Shown here one piece after another: positions 1 through 10,565 of a stretch of DNA of 64,000 nt. Both the position numbers and the translations under genes were made by a program. The stretch lies in contig MBPM02000003.1 in assembly GCA_001695595.3 (NCBI GenBank), positions 1,612,001-1,676,000 on the forward strand, written 5' to 3'. Each line of letters begins with the position of its first letter. Position 1 is the stretch's first letter. The notes below the pieces were generated by a model. The model saw nothing but the letters and a program-made list of their open reading frames with translations, made no database searches and was not told the origin of the DNA. This DNA comes from Plasmopara viticola. Taxonomy: Eukaryota; Oomycota; Peronosporomycetes; Peronosporales; Peronosporaceae.

Positions 1-257
1 TTGAGGATAGTATGCTGTTTTTTTACATCAGCAAATGAACTCTGCAACTAGAACAGAACTTCATTTAAACGCTAGGAAAGTGAGCCAAAACGTATTTTAA
101 AGCCATCAATTTGCTTAAGTTGAGTCCGTAAAAACTTAATGGTTAAAAAGATTTTTGCTATGCACATTCAGTTATCAAAATCAATGAGCGTTGTTTTCAC
201 AGTGTCATGCGTAAGTATTTTTTCTAAGCTTATCGTATCGTAAAAACAAAAAAAATG

Positions 258-392
258 TGGTGGGATGGATACCCTACTGACCAAAAACGTCCATAGGGTA
301 ATAAATGGTCCAGAACGCGGTCTAGAAATGGGTCGGATAGCGTCCAGTGCTAGAGACAGTAAAATCCTAGCATGAGAATTCCGGCAGCTTGA
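258..392 (+). repeat. 5'-truncated copy of the window's tRNA-derived SINE family
   Basis: The stretch matches the 3' half of the SINE seen in fuller form at 49159-49479 (reverse complement): the blocks CCCTACTGACC, GGGTCGGAT, GCTAGAGACAG and the CCGGCAGCTTGAAT end occur in the same order. The tRNA-like head with the polymerase III boxes is missing, so it is a truncated or decayed copy. Assignment is by eye. Confidence 0.6.
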
Positions 393-1328
393 ATCTTTCG
401 ATGGGAACCCTTCTTAACGACCAGGCCTGAAAATGATTTTAGTTCTCTCTGACGTACTCGTTATGATAATCGCTCATTTTTGAGACTTGTAATGCGCAGC
501 TTGATCTAATTCCTTGATTAGTATTTGTAACTTTAAGTCATTTGTTGACGCTCAATAAGATTTCGCACGAAAGGTCCCATATTCCCTCGAGAGCGACTTA
601 CAATACCTCTTGACCTATCAAGCCGGCAAAACCGACAAAAGCTCGACTTTACGCGACTAGCCGTTTCGGCAGAAACTTATAAAAAATGCAAGACCCTACA
701 TTCGAGTGGGCTAGAATGCTAAAAAAAATTGGGGTCTTGTGTTTTTTATATTTATTTAGTAAGTTGCCTTCTTCCTCGTCGGTGCTACCGAATGCAGTCG
801 CATCAACTTCAGGCATTAAAAAAGAGGCTGCCTCTCCTTTTTTAATCTAACATCATTCTATAGGAAATAGACACGACACCCTTACTCCAAAGTGTCTTTA
901 TAATTTACAACTATTGAACGTCGTATCTAGCGAGGCTACATTTTCGATAAGATCAACAATGAAACCGATTGTTTTTTCCAGCACGTTTCTTTCAGTTTTT
1001 CGATTGACAGTTTGTTCCTGCCAGCAATATCCGCTGTCGTATGAATAAAACACTACCAAGATATGCACGCTCGCGACGATCACCTCAGTAGGCACAATGG
1101 TGCATTTGAAAGCGCAGAAATTCAGTATAATTAGAAATTTTGCGAACAAAATCTTACTGGCTGAAATCTTCTCACTCTAAAAAGGCCCCATAATTTTACT
1201 TTTCAAAATTTGGTGGATCCGAAGATATTTTACATCCCACTGCAATCTTTAATTATCTAGAGACACAGGAAAATTTAAATTGCAGAAGAAGTGTATTGTC
1301 TCGCGGCCAGGACAAACGTCGCACGATC
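393..1328. other. AT-rich intergenic DNA, no gene seen
   Basis: Only short random open frames occur and none resembles a known protein. The 3' untranslated region of the TMEM131-like gene presumably lies at the right end. Confidence 0.5.
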
Positions 1329-4300
1329 CTACTCATTTGTCGACGTGTCAAAGCCACGGAGCACCTTCGAGCGCCCACTTCCAATGCGGCCAACATTGCC
1401 AAGCGTGGCGTAATCATCACTCGTCGAATGCAATGGCGGACCGAATAGCGGCAACTTGCTTGCAAACACGGAATGATTGTCAAAAGAGCTCTTGACGGCC
1501 GGAACGGAGGGCGCTGGGTCGCAACTGTTTCGAAGCCACCCAGCAGCTGCTTGCATTTTTAACGGCTTGGCATCTGCAGGAGTAAAGCCCGGCGGAGCCT
1601 TTCTCGAAGCCGCATTTGGTGTCGTCCCCGTTGACATTGACCCGGCACGCGCAAAAGCTGCAAAGTCATCGCCGTAGAGCCGCGGGCCCGCTCCGAGCCC
1701 GCTGCTTGATTCCCTGCGGCCCTTGAGCCGATCGTCGACCACGCGTTGAGTAGCATCAACTGTCGAGTCCAGTAGATTGGATCCCAACGTATTAAACGAC
1801 AACGAGTTGTTCCAGTCCAGAAACGTGTCAGACGGAGATTGTTTGCTTAGATTTTGCTGCCAGTCTTTCGAGCGCCATCGTGCTGATATTGACTCGAATG
1901 CCTTAAAAGGCTCTTCCGGTTTTTCAATCAAGCTAGTATCAATGGGTGGGGGTAGTGGTGCCTTATCAGGTTTTTGCTGATTGCTACGAGAATGGAGCGA
2001 CCATTGAGCCAAAACGGCGTCAAGTCTGGACTCCTCAGGATGAATCACTCGTGAAGGAGACGAGGGGGCTGACTTTCGAAGAACCTCAAAAGACTCAATC
2101 TCGCTATCACTTGATGCCTCGTCACTGCTTTCACGTACTTCCTCGTCACTATCACTTCCTTCAGCGTCAGTTTTGTCGCGATCTCCGTCTTTGAGCACCT
2201 CCATCAGCGTCCGGTATGCGCTTTTGCACTGCCTTTTATCTTCGTATTCCGCATTTTCAACAGTTACTTCTTGCACGTCACGCACACTGGCTTTAGTCAC
2301 AGCAAGACTTTGTGGGGCTTTATCAGCCACAGGCGAAGGCAAGGTGTCCTTGTTTTCGCTAGTTTTTGCTTTCATAACCAGAGGTGCGGCAGGTTTTTCG
2401 TCTTCATCGCCGAGATCAGCTCCAGATGGCATACAAGTTTGATCACTCGACTTCAATTCTGTTTGTCGCTGCTCTAACAACTTCAAGTTCGCACGGGTCT
2501 TGACTTGGACTGAAGGAGTAAAATCTGCTTGCTGGATCTTTTCTGATCGACCATTGGTCGCTTCAAACGTGCTTGGTGTTGATCTCTTTTCTTGCACATC
2601 CCTGTCGTCACTCTGGTCGCGTATTGGTGATGTCTTGACACTGGCCGCAGCACCAGACTTTAAAATTTGAATTTGCTGTACAGCCTCTACGTCGTACGCC
2701 ATCGGTAAGGAAACATAAAGCGCGGTTACTACGGTCACTGCAGTCGTTACTATCCAGACCCAGTAACAACCAATTTGCCATAGCAAAGACGTTCGAGAAC
2801 GTAGGCATGAGAAAGCTGCACCCGTCGCGATTTTGCCTTGGAGTCGAATTAGCTTGATGCTGTCACTAGAAATAACAATGAGCCAGCTTTTCACATTGGA
2901 CGCAAAGCAACTTGGGCGAAAAGTAACACGAAAGCGTGCCGTTGTATCAGCTGGGAGTATAATGCGGTCATCTTCGCTTAACTGTAGCGTGAGGTCTTCC
3001 ATTGACACCACAAAATCTTTTGTCGGCGATGGTGTCTCTGCCGGTTCCGACGACAGCATTTTGGAGAAATCGTCAAGGTCGTCCACATCCACGCTTCGAA
3101 TAGCTAAGCCAACCGCTCCTGTATTGGAAAGCAGAATGTCCGCACTTTGGGCATAATCTGTTTGTGCATCGTCCTCTGAAAGATCAAAGCTTAAATGCCC
3201 TTGGTTTCCGAAGAGTGCGTCTAGCTTCGCCATGTCATCGTCATCATCAGAGTGACCACTGCGCTCCGTTGGCTCAAAGATTGGCTCGCCGAGACCAGCC
3301 ATGGTGTCAACTGAGATAACTAGAGACCCTTTCCCACTATGCGCTAGGATGGGCACGGCCTCAATGTGTGATAGACGATTGCGAACGTAAACAGTCGTAG
3401 CTACGTCTTCGACTTTTGATGGATAATAATATATAGGACCAAGTTGTGCTTCCTTTCCAGCGGGAACCAGAACAGTTCGCTTTCGAAAGTAAAATGGGGC
3501 AATGTTACTGTTATCGTGCGAAATCCACTCGAACGCAACAGCATCGTCAATCTTCTTCTTCCACTCAGCTAAGCACGATAGTGAAATGTGACCAAGGACG
3601 TCGTCAGTGTTTTCGTTTTCAGTGATTTCTGTGTCACTTTTGCACGAATAAAACAAGTGGCGATCGGTTTCTGCAACGGCTAGCTCCATTCTAACAGAAA
3701 AATTACTTGGGTTACGCACGTTCACGTACATTTGACGGCGTTCATGAAGCTCAGTCATTTCAAATTCAATGACATTTGAAGTGTTCCTGTCCTTCTGCAG
3801 TGAGGCACTCGCTAAAGCAGTAACTAAAGGACGCTCAAGAACTGCCTTAATTGTAACTTCCGCGACGTCTTCGACGATATCCGTTTGTAAATGTACCAAA
3901 GTTTCTACTGTCATGTGAACTTTTGAGTCACGCATACGACCCCAACGCGCGTTGCGATGTTTTAATGCCTTCAAGTCATGGTGAGTCACAAACTCCTCGT
4001 AATTCGAGAGCTGCTGGAATGTCTGCTCGTATACAGAATCCGGCATTGGTATAAAGCAGTCTGCGAGAAACAACGCATCTAGGCATCGTGCATTTTCCGT
4101 AGGCGAAAAACGCACATTCAGCACATTTTCAACGTGATTTGGAGCCATCAGATTCTTCATGGTCAAAACCTTCCAGTTTGAGCTGCTGATTGTAGCTTTT
4201 AATGGGGTCACCATGTGTTTCAAGGTATTGCGATACTGTATTTGGATATCTTTTGAATGCACGGGCAACATTGCTGGCAAGACGATGACCGATGACACAG

Positions 4301-6725
4301 GCTTAACAGTGCCCTGGATGCTACGAAGTCGAGCATAGAAATGAAAAGCTTCCATGGGCGTCTCGACTGTCATGACTGAAGCAATAAGCTCCCCGATTCG
4401 CTCATTTGTCAGAACATTTACATAAAACTCCACTTGAAAGCCGGGCTGGAGCTCAAAACGATCCCCTGCAACGACCGTGGTGTTGTCCTGGGTTGAGTTA
4501 TCGTCAAATTCGTTGTACCAGTAAGGCAAAGTTCCACTAGCGGTAGCACTTGGGTCAACTCGCGAAACAGTTGCTCGTATGTTCACCTCAAAATTGCCAC
4601 CCGTAGATATACTTGACACAGTTAGCGTGATCGACACGGGGTTTTCATTCGTCAGCGTCACGACCTCTGTACGAGCGTGACGCGACACCACTTTTCCCAA
4701 ATCAAAGACCAACGACCTGCAAATTTGAACAGCTTGCGTGCCTATAGCTCCGTCTCCACCATCGATGCGCGGCAAAGCTCGAGTAACGAGCCCTCCCTTT
4801 GGCACTTTAAGGCATGACTGAGAAACGTCAGACGAGTCCGAGTCACTAGAGTAACCTGAATTTGAGTACTGTTGAAGCCCCCTGGTCGAATTTGCGAGCA
4901 AAAAGCCGTGGTACACGCTAAGCTGGATTCGGTGACGAGATACATTGGTCTCTACCATGATAAAATACGACCGCACCACTGATCTATCTTTGACAATTTG
5001 CAGTACTGGCGTGATTTCAAGAAATACCTCAGGCCAAGGCGATCCTATAGGTACTTCTCCTTGTGTGTAACTGTACACTGATACTTCGTCTTGCCCTGGT
5101 GACATCGGTTCCACCCAAACATGCTGCATTTCCACGGGAGAATCAAACAAGTTCCATAAGCGAAGTTTTCGAATCGCTGATGTTCCAGCCATTACTGCAG
5201 TTGATTCATCTTGATCAATTTTAGAGACAAGCTTAGTCACAGCCATCTCTGAATCCTCAACAACTCGATCCTTGCCACTTTCAATAGCTTCAGCATCATC
5301 AACAGCTCGAAACACATTTTCTATCGGCATCACGACTCCAAATTGCGTCTTGTCAAGCTGAAATACTAGACCTCCGTGTGTTACATGGCCATATACTAGT
5401 AATATCTGTAGTCCAAGCTCGTCATCGGATGCATTTGTTCTCAGCATGACGGATCCCAGGCACGATCCAGTCGTTTTTGTATCAACACGAATGCGAACAG
5501 TCAGGGCGTCTTTCACTTCAGACTGAGGAGGAATGACTGACGACTCGCCCCATAATTGCGCTGAGACGATTAAATTGCTCTCCAGCACAAGGAGTTCTAG
5601 AACATCAATATAATTCACGCCTGCATTATACAAATCCAACGAGACTTTGTGCTCTTCATTCTCGTCGGGAAAATCCAACAGCATGCCCAAATCAAGTTTG
5701 TCAGGAATCACATGAATGCCTGGTGTATACACAGTAATATGTACAGGCACGACAAGCAAGCGTTCATTGCCTGCAAAGACGTGAATGAATGTTTTGTACA
5801 CACCGACAAGTGTATTCTTGGGCAGCGATACTTTCACCAACGGATTGATGCTACCAGGAGGCATGTCCCAACAGCCTCGATGAGATCGCCTCTTATAATC
5901 TCGTTCTGCGTCGTAATTGCCTGGCACTTCTGGCGTTTCCTCCTCGTCTCCTTCTCGTGGCCATCGCGGTCGAATCCAGACATTTCCATCACTTAACTCC
6001 AAACTAATAAAATTATCCAGTGTGTACATTTCCGTAAGTCGAATCGTCGAGTCTGTCGGATTGGTAAATTCCAGCGATTTCGTATAGCGCACCCCATGCG
6101 AAATCGGTGCACGAATGGCATTCACACCATAGCGATTCCGTACAATTTCGGGACTAAAAATTGGCAGTGAAAAGATACCCGACGTCGTGGAGATACGTAA
6201 ACGAGCGTCCACACCCTGCGCGTCCTCTTGACTTGGCACGTACACAAATTGAACGTTAAAGCGGTCGCCGGGATCCAATCGGATGCCTCGTATATCATTG
6301 GCAAGTGAAAAGCCTTCGTGCGAGAAATCGGCTTCATCTAGTCGAACTGACACGCGGCCTCGGTTCTCAACCCGCACGTCCTGCGTGTGGGGACAGCACG
6401 TCTCGACCCGTCCCAGATCGACTCGAACGGGCGTAAACTTGATCGCTTGGTCATCGATGATTGCGTCCAGGATACTATTGGTAGCATCGATATGACTCCG
6501 CGTGATAGACAAGCCGTCACTGCGTCGACGGCCAGCGCCACGTGACGTTACAAAGCCATCGGGACCGAGCGTCACTCGACTCTCACGTGAAATCGGTGAA
6601 CTTCCTTCGCGACGTAGTGGCAAAGCGTCGACTACAGTGACAATGTAGATCAGGACAAGAGGCCAGAGCAACGTCGGGAAGCGACCTGGCGTGGCGACGC
6701 GGAACGAGTCGACCGAAGTGCGCAT
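1329..6725 (-). CDS. TMEM131-like type I membrane protein
   Basis: One uninterrupted 1798-codon frame. It starts at ATG 6725 with a hydrophobic signal peptide (about residues 17-34, ending near VVDALP). Residues about 95-190 resemble the TMEM131 N-terminal PapD-like (immunoglobulin-like) domain, with a block reading VDLGRVETCCPHTQDVRVENRG, followed by further beta-rich Ig-like segments. A single membrane span lies near residues 1316-1340 and is followed by a roughly 450-residue acidic, Ser-rich, low-complexity cytosolic tail. Length is close to animal TMEM131 (about 1880 residues). In animals the luminal PapD-like domains bind procollagen and the tail contacts TRAPP for ER-to-Golgi transport. 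An oomycete has no collagen, so the cargo here is unknown and would be another secreted or wall protein (inference). No intron is needed. No close neighbours. Confidence 0.8.
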   Translation of the reverse strand: MRTSVDSFRVATPGRFPTLLWPLVLIYIVTVVDALPLRREGSSPISRESRVTLGPDGFVTSRGAGRRRSDGLSITRSHIDATNSILDAIIDDQAIKFTPVRVDLGRVETCCPHTQDVRVENRGRVSVRLDEADFSHEGFSLANDIRGIRLDPGDRFNVQFVYVPSQEDAQGVDARLRISTTSGIFSLPIFSPEIVRNRYGVNAIRAPISHGVRYTKSLEFTNPTDSTIRLTEMYTLDNFISLELSDGNVWIRPRWPREGDEEETPEVPGNYDAERDYKRRSHRGCWDMPPGSINPLVKVSLPKNTLVGVYKTFIHVFAGNERLLVVPVHITVYTPGIHVIPDKLDLGMLLDFPDENEEHKVSLDLYNAGVNYIDVLELLVLESNLIVSAQLWGESSVIPPQSEVKDALTVRIRVDTKTTGSCLGSVMLRTNASDDELGLQILLVYGHVTHGGLVFQLDKTQFGVVMPIENVFRAVDDAEAIESGKDRVVEDSEMAVTKLVSKIDQDESTAVMAGTSAIRKLRLWNLFDSPVEMQHVWVEPMSPGQDEVSVYSYTQGEVPIGSPWPEVFLEITPVLQIVKDRSVVRSYFIMVETNVSRHRIQLSVYHGFLLANSTRGLQQYSNSGYSSDSDSSDVSQSCLKVPKGGLVTRALPRIDGGDGAIGTQAVQICRSLVFDLGKVVSRHARTEVVTLTNENPVSITLTVSSISTGGNFEVNIRATVSRVDPSATASGTLPYWYNEFDDNSTQDNTTVVAGDRFELQPGFQVEFYVNVLTNERIGELIASVMTVETPMEAFHFYARLRSIQGTVKPVSSVIVLPAMLPVHSKDIQIQYRNTLKHMVTPLKATISSSNWKVLTMKNLMAPNHVENVLNVRFSPTENARCLDALFLADCFIPMPDSVYEQTFQQLSNYEEFVTHHDLKALKHRNARWGRMRDSKVHMTVETLVHLQTDIVEDVAEVTIKAVLERPLVTALASASLQKDRNTSNVIEFEMTELHERRQMYVNVRNPSNFSVRMELAVAETDRHLFYSCKSDTEITENENTDDVLGHISLSCLAEWKKKIDDAVAFEWISHDNSNIAPFYFRKRTVLVPAGKEAQLGPIYYYPSKVEDVATTVYVRNRLSHIEAVPILAHSGKGSLVISVDTMAGLGEPIFEPTERSGHSDDDDDMAKLDALFGNQGHLSFDLSEDDAQTDYAQSADILLSNTGAVGLAIRSVDVDDLDDFSKMLSSEPAETPSPTKDFVVSMEDLTLQLSEDDRIILPADTTARFRVTFRPSCFASNVKSWLIVISSDSIKLIRLQGKIATGAAFSCLRSRTSLLWQIGCYWVWIVTTAVTVVTALYVSLPMAYDVEAVQQIQILKSGAAASVKTSPIRDQSDDRDVQEKRSTPSTFEATNGRSEKIQQADFTPSVQVKTRANLKLLEQRQTELKSSDQTCMPSGADLGDEDEKPAAPLVMKAKTSENKDTLPSPVADKAPQSLAVTKASVRDVQEVTVENAEYEDKRQCKSAYRTLMEVLKDGDRDKTDAEGSDSDEEVRESSDEASSDSEIESFEVLRKSAPSSPSRVIHPEESRLDAVLAQWSLHSRSNQQKPDKAPLPPPIDTSLIEKPEEPFKAFESISARWRSKDWQQNLSKQSPSDTFLDWNNSLSFNTLGSNLLDSTVDATQRVVDDRLKGRRESSSGLGAGPRLYGDDFAAFARAGSMSTGTTPNAASRKAPPGFTPADAKPLKMQAAAGWLRNSCDPAPSVPAVKSSFDNHSVFASKLPLFGPPLHSTSDDYATLGNVGRIGSGRSKVLRGFDTSTNE

Positions 6726-6965
6726 TCTGGTTATGGAATATGCGTTTTCGCAGGTTTCGCCAAGTGGGTAGAATTGGAATTTGAAAGTGGGGTCGTCAAA
6801 TGATAAGTAGTCTGTATCTTATTTACAAATTTCACCAGGAAGAACAGAAAGGTCTGAGAGACCGTTTTTGCTCCTACATAGGGTAAAGAGAGGTTTAAGC
6901 CTCCGAATTTTTTAACCATAGGACAAAGGTACCTCTAGCGCAAGTTCTACGACCTATATCTGTGA

Positions 6966-7186
6966 TTGAGTTCCGTACCCCTCATTACACTATGAGACTT
7001 TTTGATCAGTGAGACGTCCAGCCCACGAAAGTATCACGCACCCAATTTGAGTGCGGGTTTGCGGGGAAGGATCATCGTTTCGGGCGTTGTTGTTCGTCCA
7101 ATTGATTAACCTGCCTCATTACAATTCGATAGGTATCGAACCAAGTACCTCTCGGTCCCGGGTCAAGTGACTACCACTGGATCGGT
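6966..7186 (-). repeat. Diverged tRNA-derived SINE copy
   Basis: Read on the minus strand it starts with a tRNA-like head that keeps most of a box B (GGTTCGATACC region, plus-strand TATCGAACCAAGTACCTC) and ends with the family block seen as TTCCGTACCCCTCATTACAC on the plus strand. The middle is rearranged compared with the 49159-49479 copy. It lies just upstream of the TMEM131-like gene. Confidence 0.7.
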
Positions 7187-8514
7187 CAAGATATATATAT
7201 AGCAGACTTTCGACATCGACACCATCGCCCCGTACGATTTTACAGGCAGAACCATCTTTGTAGAGATAACATACAGTAAATAGTACCTGCAGGAAATTTT
7301 TTTGTAGCTCTCCTCTGCGACTTATACCAGTTTGTGGTCCTTTGTGTGCCCGAGCTCAAGAATACATATAAGGCACTGCCGATCAGTTTACAAAAATCGC
7401 ATTTGAGAAAATGCGTACTTTTTTGGCTTAGTACGTATTGTAACGCAATTCTTCGCCTACCCTTTTGTATGATCCCTGTGACGCCACCCGGTGACATCAT
7501 GGTCGTACCGGTTTTAGCCGAATCATGTGCTTAATCTTGAGTCGTCACCTGCCTGCTTAACATGCATTCAGCGGTGTGTTACCAACACTCCCATCTACTG
7601 CTAAATTGTGAAGTGTCAAAACTTTGTCCGCACAGTTGCTATTCATCATCACTATGTACTTGACCACAACAATGTCCTAGGAAGAACATGGCTTTAAGTC
7701 CGTGTTCTACAATGCTCGGTGGGTGCGTGGGATTCTTTCCAGAATTCAGGTCATGAGCAAGTGGAAGCGACTTTAGTTCGGGTAGGTAAACGAGGCACAA
7801 TCGAGCTTGCGAGCAGTGCTTAATATAATATCAGGACTGAGCACGTCGAATCGTTACCACTTCATCGAGAAGAACGAAAATTGCTGCTGAGCTAAGCGCC
7901 ACCGTCCGCTAATATTTGACTTTAAAACTAGTGCGCTTCCGAAAACCATTATCGCTCCCGAAAACGAATGTCGTTCATCGATTCATCGAGTAAAGGCTAT
8001 AGCTCTGACCTTGTTGGCGTTGCCGTTGTAGGTGAACTCAACCTTACATGTCATCTTATACCAACAAAGTATGCGAATATTGCTACCCCAGGTTCCGCAA
8101 GAAACGCGACAGCTGTGTGATCACAAACGCGTTATTAGGTACATGTCGGAATGCTCAGCAACTATTCAGTCAGGGATCTCTATGGCTCCAACTTCATTTC
8201 TGCTTTTTCGCCGCCCGTCATTGGCGATTGAATCTTGAACAGCTTTAAGCCTTGTTCAAACAAGTCATATTTTTATTGGCGGCTTGTTGTTGAAATCTGT
8301 TCAAAACATGGTCAATGATTCGTATCTGTTAGATCATAAACTTTTTGTTGTTACGATATTGGTTGCTCTCTGTTCCGAGAAAAGTTTCGGCATTGCCTGC
8401 CTCCTCCTTCTTCAAAAGCTCCTCAAAACAGCTTTGGCGATGGTCGTGTTGTCAAAGTAGTGACGAACATAGACATAGTAAATATTCTTGCCCTAGACGT
8501 AGACGCACTATTCG
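7187..8514. other. Intergenic DNA, no gene supported
   Basis: Open frames are short and unrecognised. The right part (from about 8000) may still be the eroded 3' end of the copia remnant whose recognisable part lies at 8600-9600, since that element reads right to left, but no motif is clear here. Confidence 0.4.
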
Positions 8515-8574
8515 CGGAGAGACAGCATCATTCATCGTTTTTCACGGAGAGACAGCATCATTCATCGTTTTTCA
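8515..8574. repeat. Exact tandem duplication of a 30-bp unit
   Basis: Two identical adjacent 30-base units, each beginning CGGAGAGACAGCATCATT and ending GTTTTTCA. Their identity suggests a recent duplication in otherwise decayed DNA. Confidence 0.9.
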
Positions 8575-8599
8575 TACGCTCTAAGACCGTTCGTTATCC

Positions 8600-9600
8600 A
8601 GCTTGCACATAATTTCATTCCGCATTAGCGGTGTCGTAATACACTTCCTTGTACGGCCCTATCGTGTGGCCCGAGTTTAGGAATTTTGTGCTAACATCCA
8701 TTTGTTTGGCCACGTATTACTTCAAGTTCTCACCGACAGCACATTTTATAGCATAAATGCGTGAGTACGTATTGAAGAAGTCGACGCCAAAATTCTGCTC
8801 GACACCCTTAGCAACAGCAACGCATTACTTGTATCTGCTCGTTTCGCTTCTTTGCAAAAAAACCGGAGGAATTCGATTGACCGGATGTTCCCTTCGGCAC
8901 GATTGTAAATAAGCCTATTTCTTTGCAATATTCAAGCTATGCGCTTGTAGCTTCCACCAGTCTTTATCCATTGCTTGCTGTTAGAAAGATGGAACATCGT
9001 CAGCCTCCTTAGCACGGCAAAATCTAAGTCCATATTTGTCGATCCTTAGCTGCTTCGCACATGGTGGGCCATCGCCATTGTGCTCTTTCACACCACCGAG
9101 TCCAATCGTAGAAATCAACACAATTTTTGATCTGTCCTGGCTCCGCCCAGAATTCTATACAATATCAGTCATAAGCTTACGAAAGGGGATGCTAAATGGC
9201 AAGCTTCAAGTTTATTTGCCACTGGTTTTGGCGAAGGAGAAAATCAAAGTAGTTGGTGCAACTTCACTTCTTGCTCTGGCTCAATTCCAACCATACCTGA
9301 TTCAGAATTATATCTCTGCGTGGCTTCTGTAGCAGACTGACGCGAGTTCTTAGCTTCGATGGATGCATGATAATTAATCTTAAGTTCGTAGATATACTCT
9401 TGTACAATAGTGAGACCCTACTGTAAATTCTGCCTGCTTCACGCTTTTCAAGCCGAATGGACTGTAGCACTTCGACCTTAAAGGGTTCCAAGTCAGAGAC
9501 GGGATACCTGCTTGTGTTCTCTGCATACTCGAAGAACAAGCGTTGAGAACTCTTGCGTTCTATTCTTGTCCTCTTGGCATAGTGCAAGACAATTGAGATG
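8600..9600 (-). mobile_element. Decayed Ty1/copia retrotransposon (integrase end and reverse transcriptase)
   Basis: Read on the minus strand, the part near 9540-9440 gives YAENTSRYPVSDLEPFKVEV followed by a REAGRIY-like block, the pattern of the copia integrase C-terminal region (normally GY.V.DLE..KV...R.V...E...GGIY). Further on, at about 8850-8700, fragments read VAKGVEQNFGVDFFNTYSR and then QMDVSTKFLN, matching the copia reverse-transcriptase blocks (VAKGF.Q..GVD...TF.P and MDV.TAFLNG). Several stops and frameshifts separate the blocks, so the element is dead. No long terminal repeats were identified. Confidence 0.7.
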
Positions 9601-9690
9601 ATAGCGGTTTTGAGAAAAATAGTATGTGGAAGACACGTGCAATTATCAATAGATCAAAGAAAAAGTTGCGAAAATCAATCAAATATATTT

Positions 9691-9952
9691 GCCCTGTGGC
9701 TCGAGTGGTTATTCGCTCGACCCGGGATCGGAAGGTAGCTAGTTCTATAAGTATAGGGTCAAAGCAGCCGGAGATAAGCCACTAAAGTGGACGAGCAATC
9801 ACACCCAAAAATGTGACTACCCTATCAAGAGGCACCCAAAATGGGTGCGTAACACTTGGGTGGGCTGAACGCCCATAGTGGAATCAAAGTACAGATGCCG
9901 GTCCCGAAATGGTATGTTAGCGACCAGCATCCCGCGCTAAAGATAGCTCATG
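9691..9952 (+). repeat. tRNA-derived SINE copy, nearly full length
   Basis: It begins with the tRNA-like head CCTGTGGCTCGAGTGGTTA, which contains a polymerase III box A, and continues colinearly with the 49159-49479 copy (CAGCCGGAGATA, AAAGTGGACGAGC, TCACACCC and the CATCCCGCGCTAAAGA block). Box B is degraded (AGTTCTATAAG instead of GGTTCGATACC), so the copy is probably inactive. Confidence 0.8.
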
Positions 9953-10565
9953 TAGGGTCCGGTTGCCCATGCTGCTAGAGTCAAGATGTTTGCAGCCGTC
10001 CTAAGCGCTTTAATGCGGATATGAAATTAGTCAACAATATTTTATTGAAAAGCATGGTATTCTTACACGTGTTGTACTCTTTCATCTTCGGAAGACGAGC
10101 TCACTGTACTTTATTAAGTGACAAATCTCAGTAGGCACCATCATGCTGCTTTCGATACATTAAAGTACTTCCCCTAGAAAGAAGAGGCGTGAAAGTCTTG
10201 GTGAAAGCACTCCTTATCATCCAATACTATGGAAGAAATAGCGTCCTTTTTCTCAAATGTTCTTTCCTGTCGAGTGCTCTGTATTGTCTACTGATATCGA
10301 TACAGGAATCAAGTGTCTTGCCCCCATCCTCCACGTACAAACAAGTGTTTTCCTATTGTGCTGAGCCCCAGCTGGTCTTCCTTCATGCACCGCCTCTCTC
10401 TCTTCCACACTTTCTTTGTATCGTGCCTTCGTGATTGTGAGTGCCGTCACTTTCTCCTTCCGTGGCAAGCCTTCTCTTCCATTTCCATTCGCTGCTTCAA
10501 AGTGGAGCTAGCGCCACCGTGGGCTGTGCACAGCTTCGATTTCGCTGCTCTGTGCGTGGAGAACA
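9953..10565. other. 5' flank of the EEP-family gene
   Basis: No gene recognised. The last 250 bases are pyrimidine-rich (runs such as CTCTCTCTCTTCC), typical of the promoter and 5' leader of the gene that starts at 10566. No definite core promoter motif was assigned. Confidence 0.4.
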
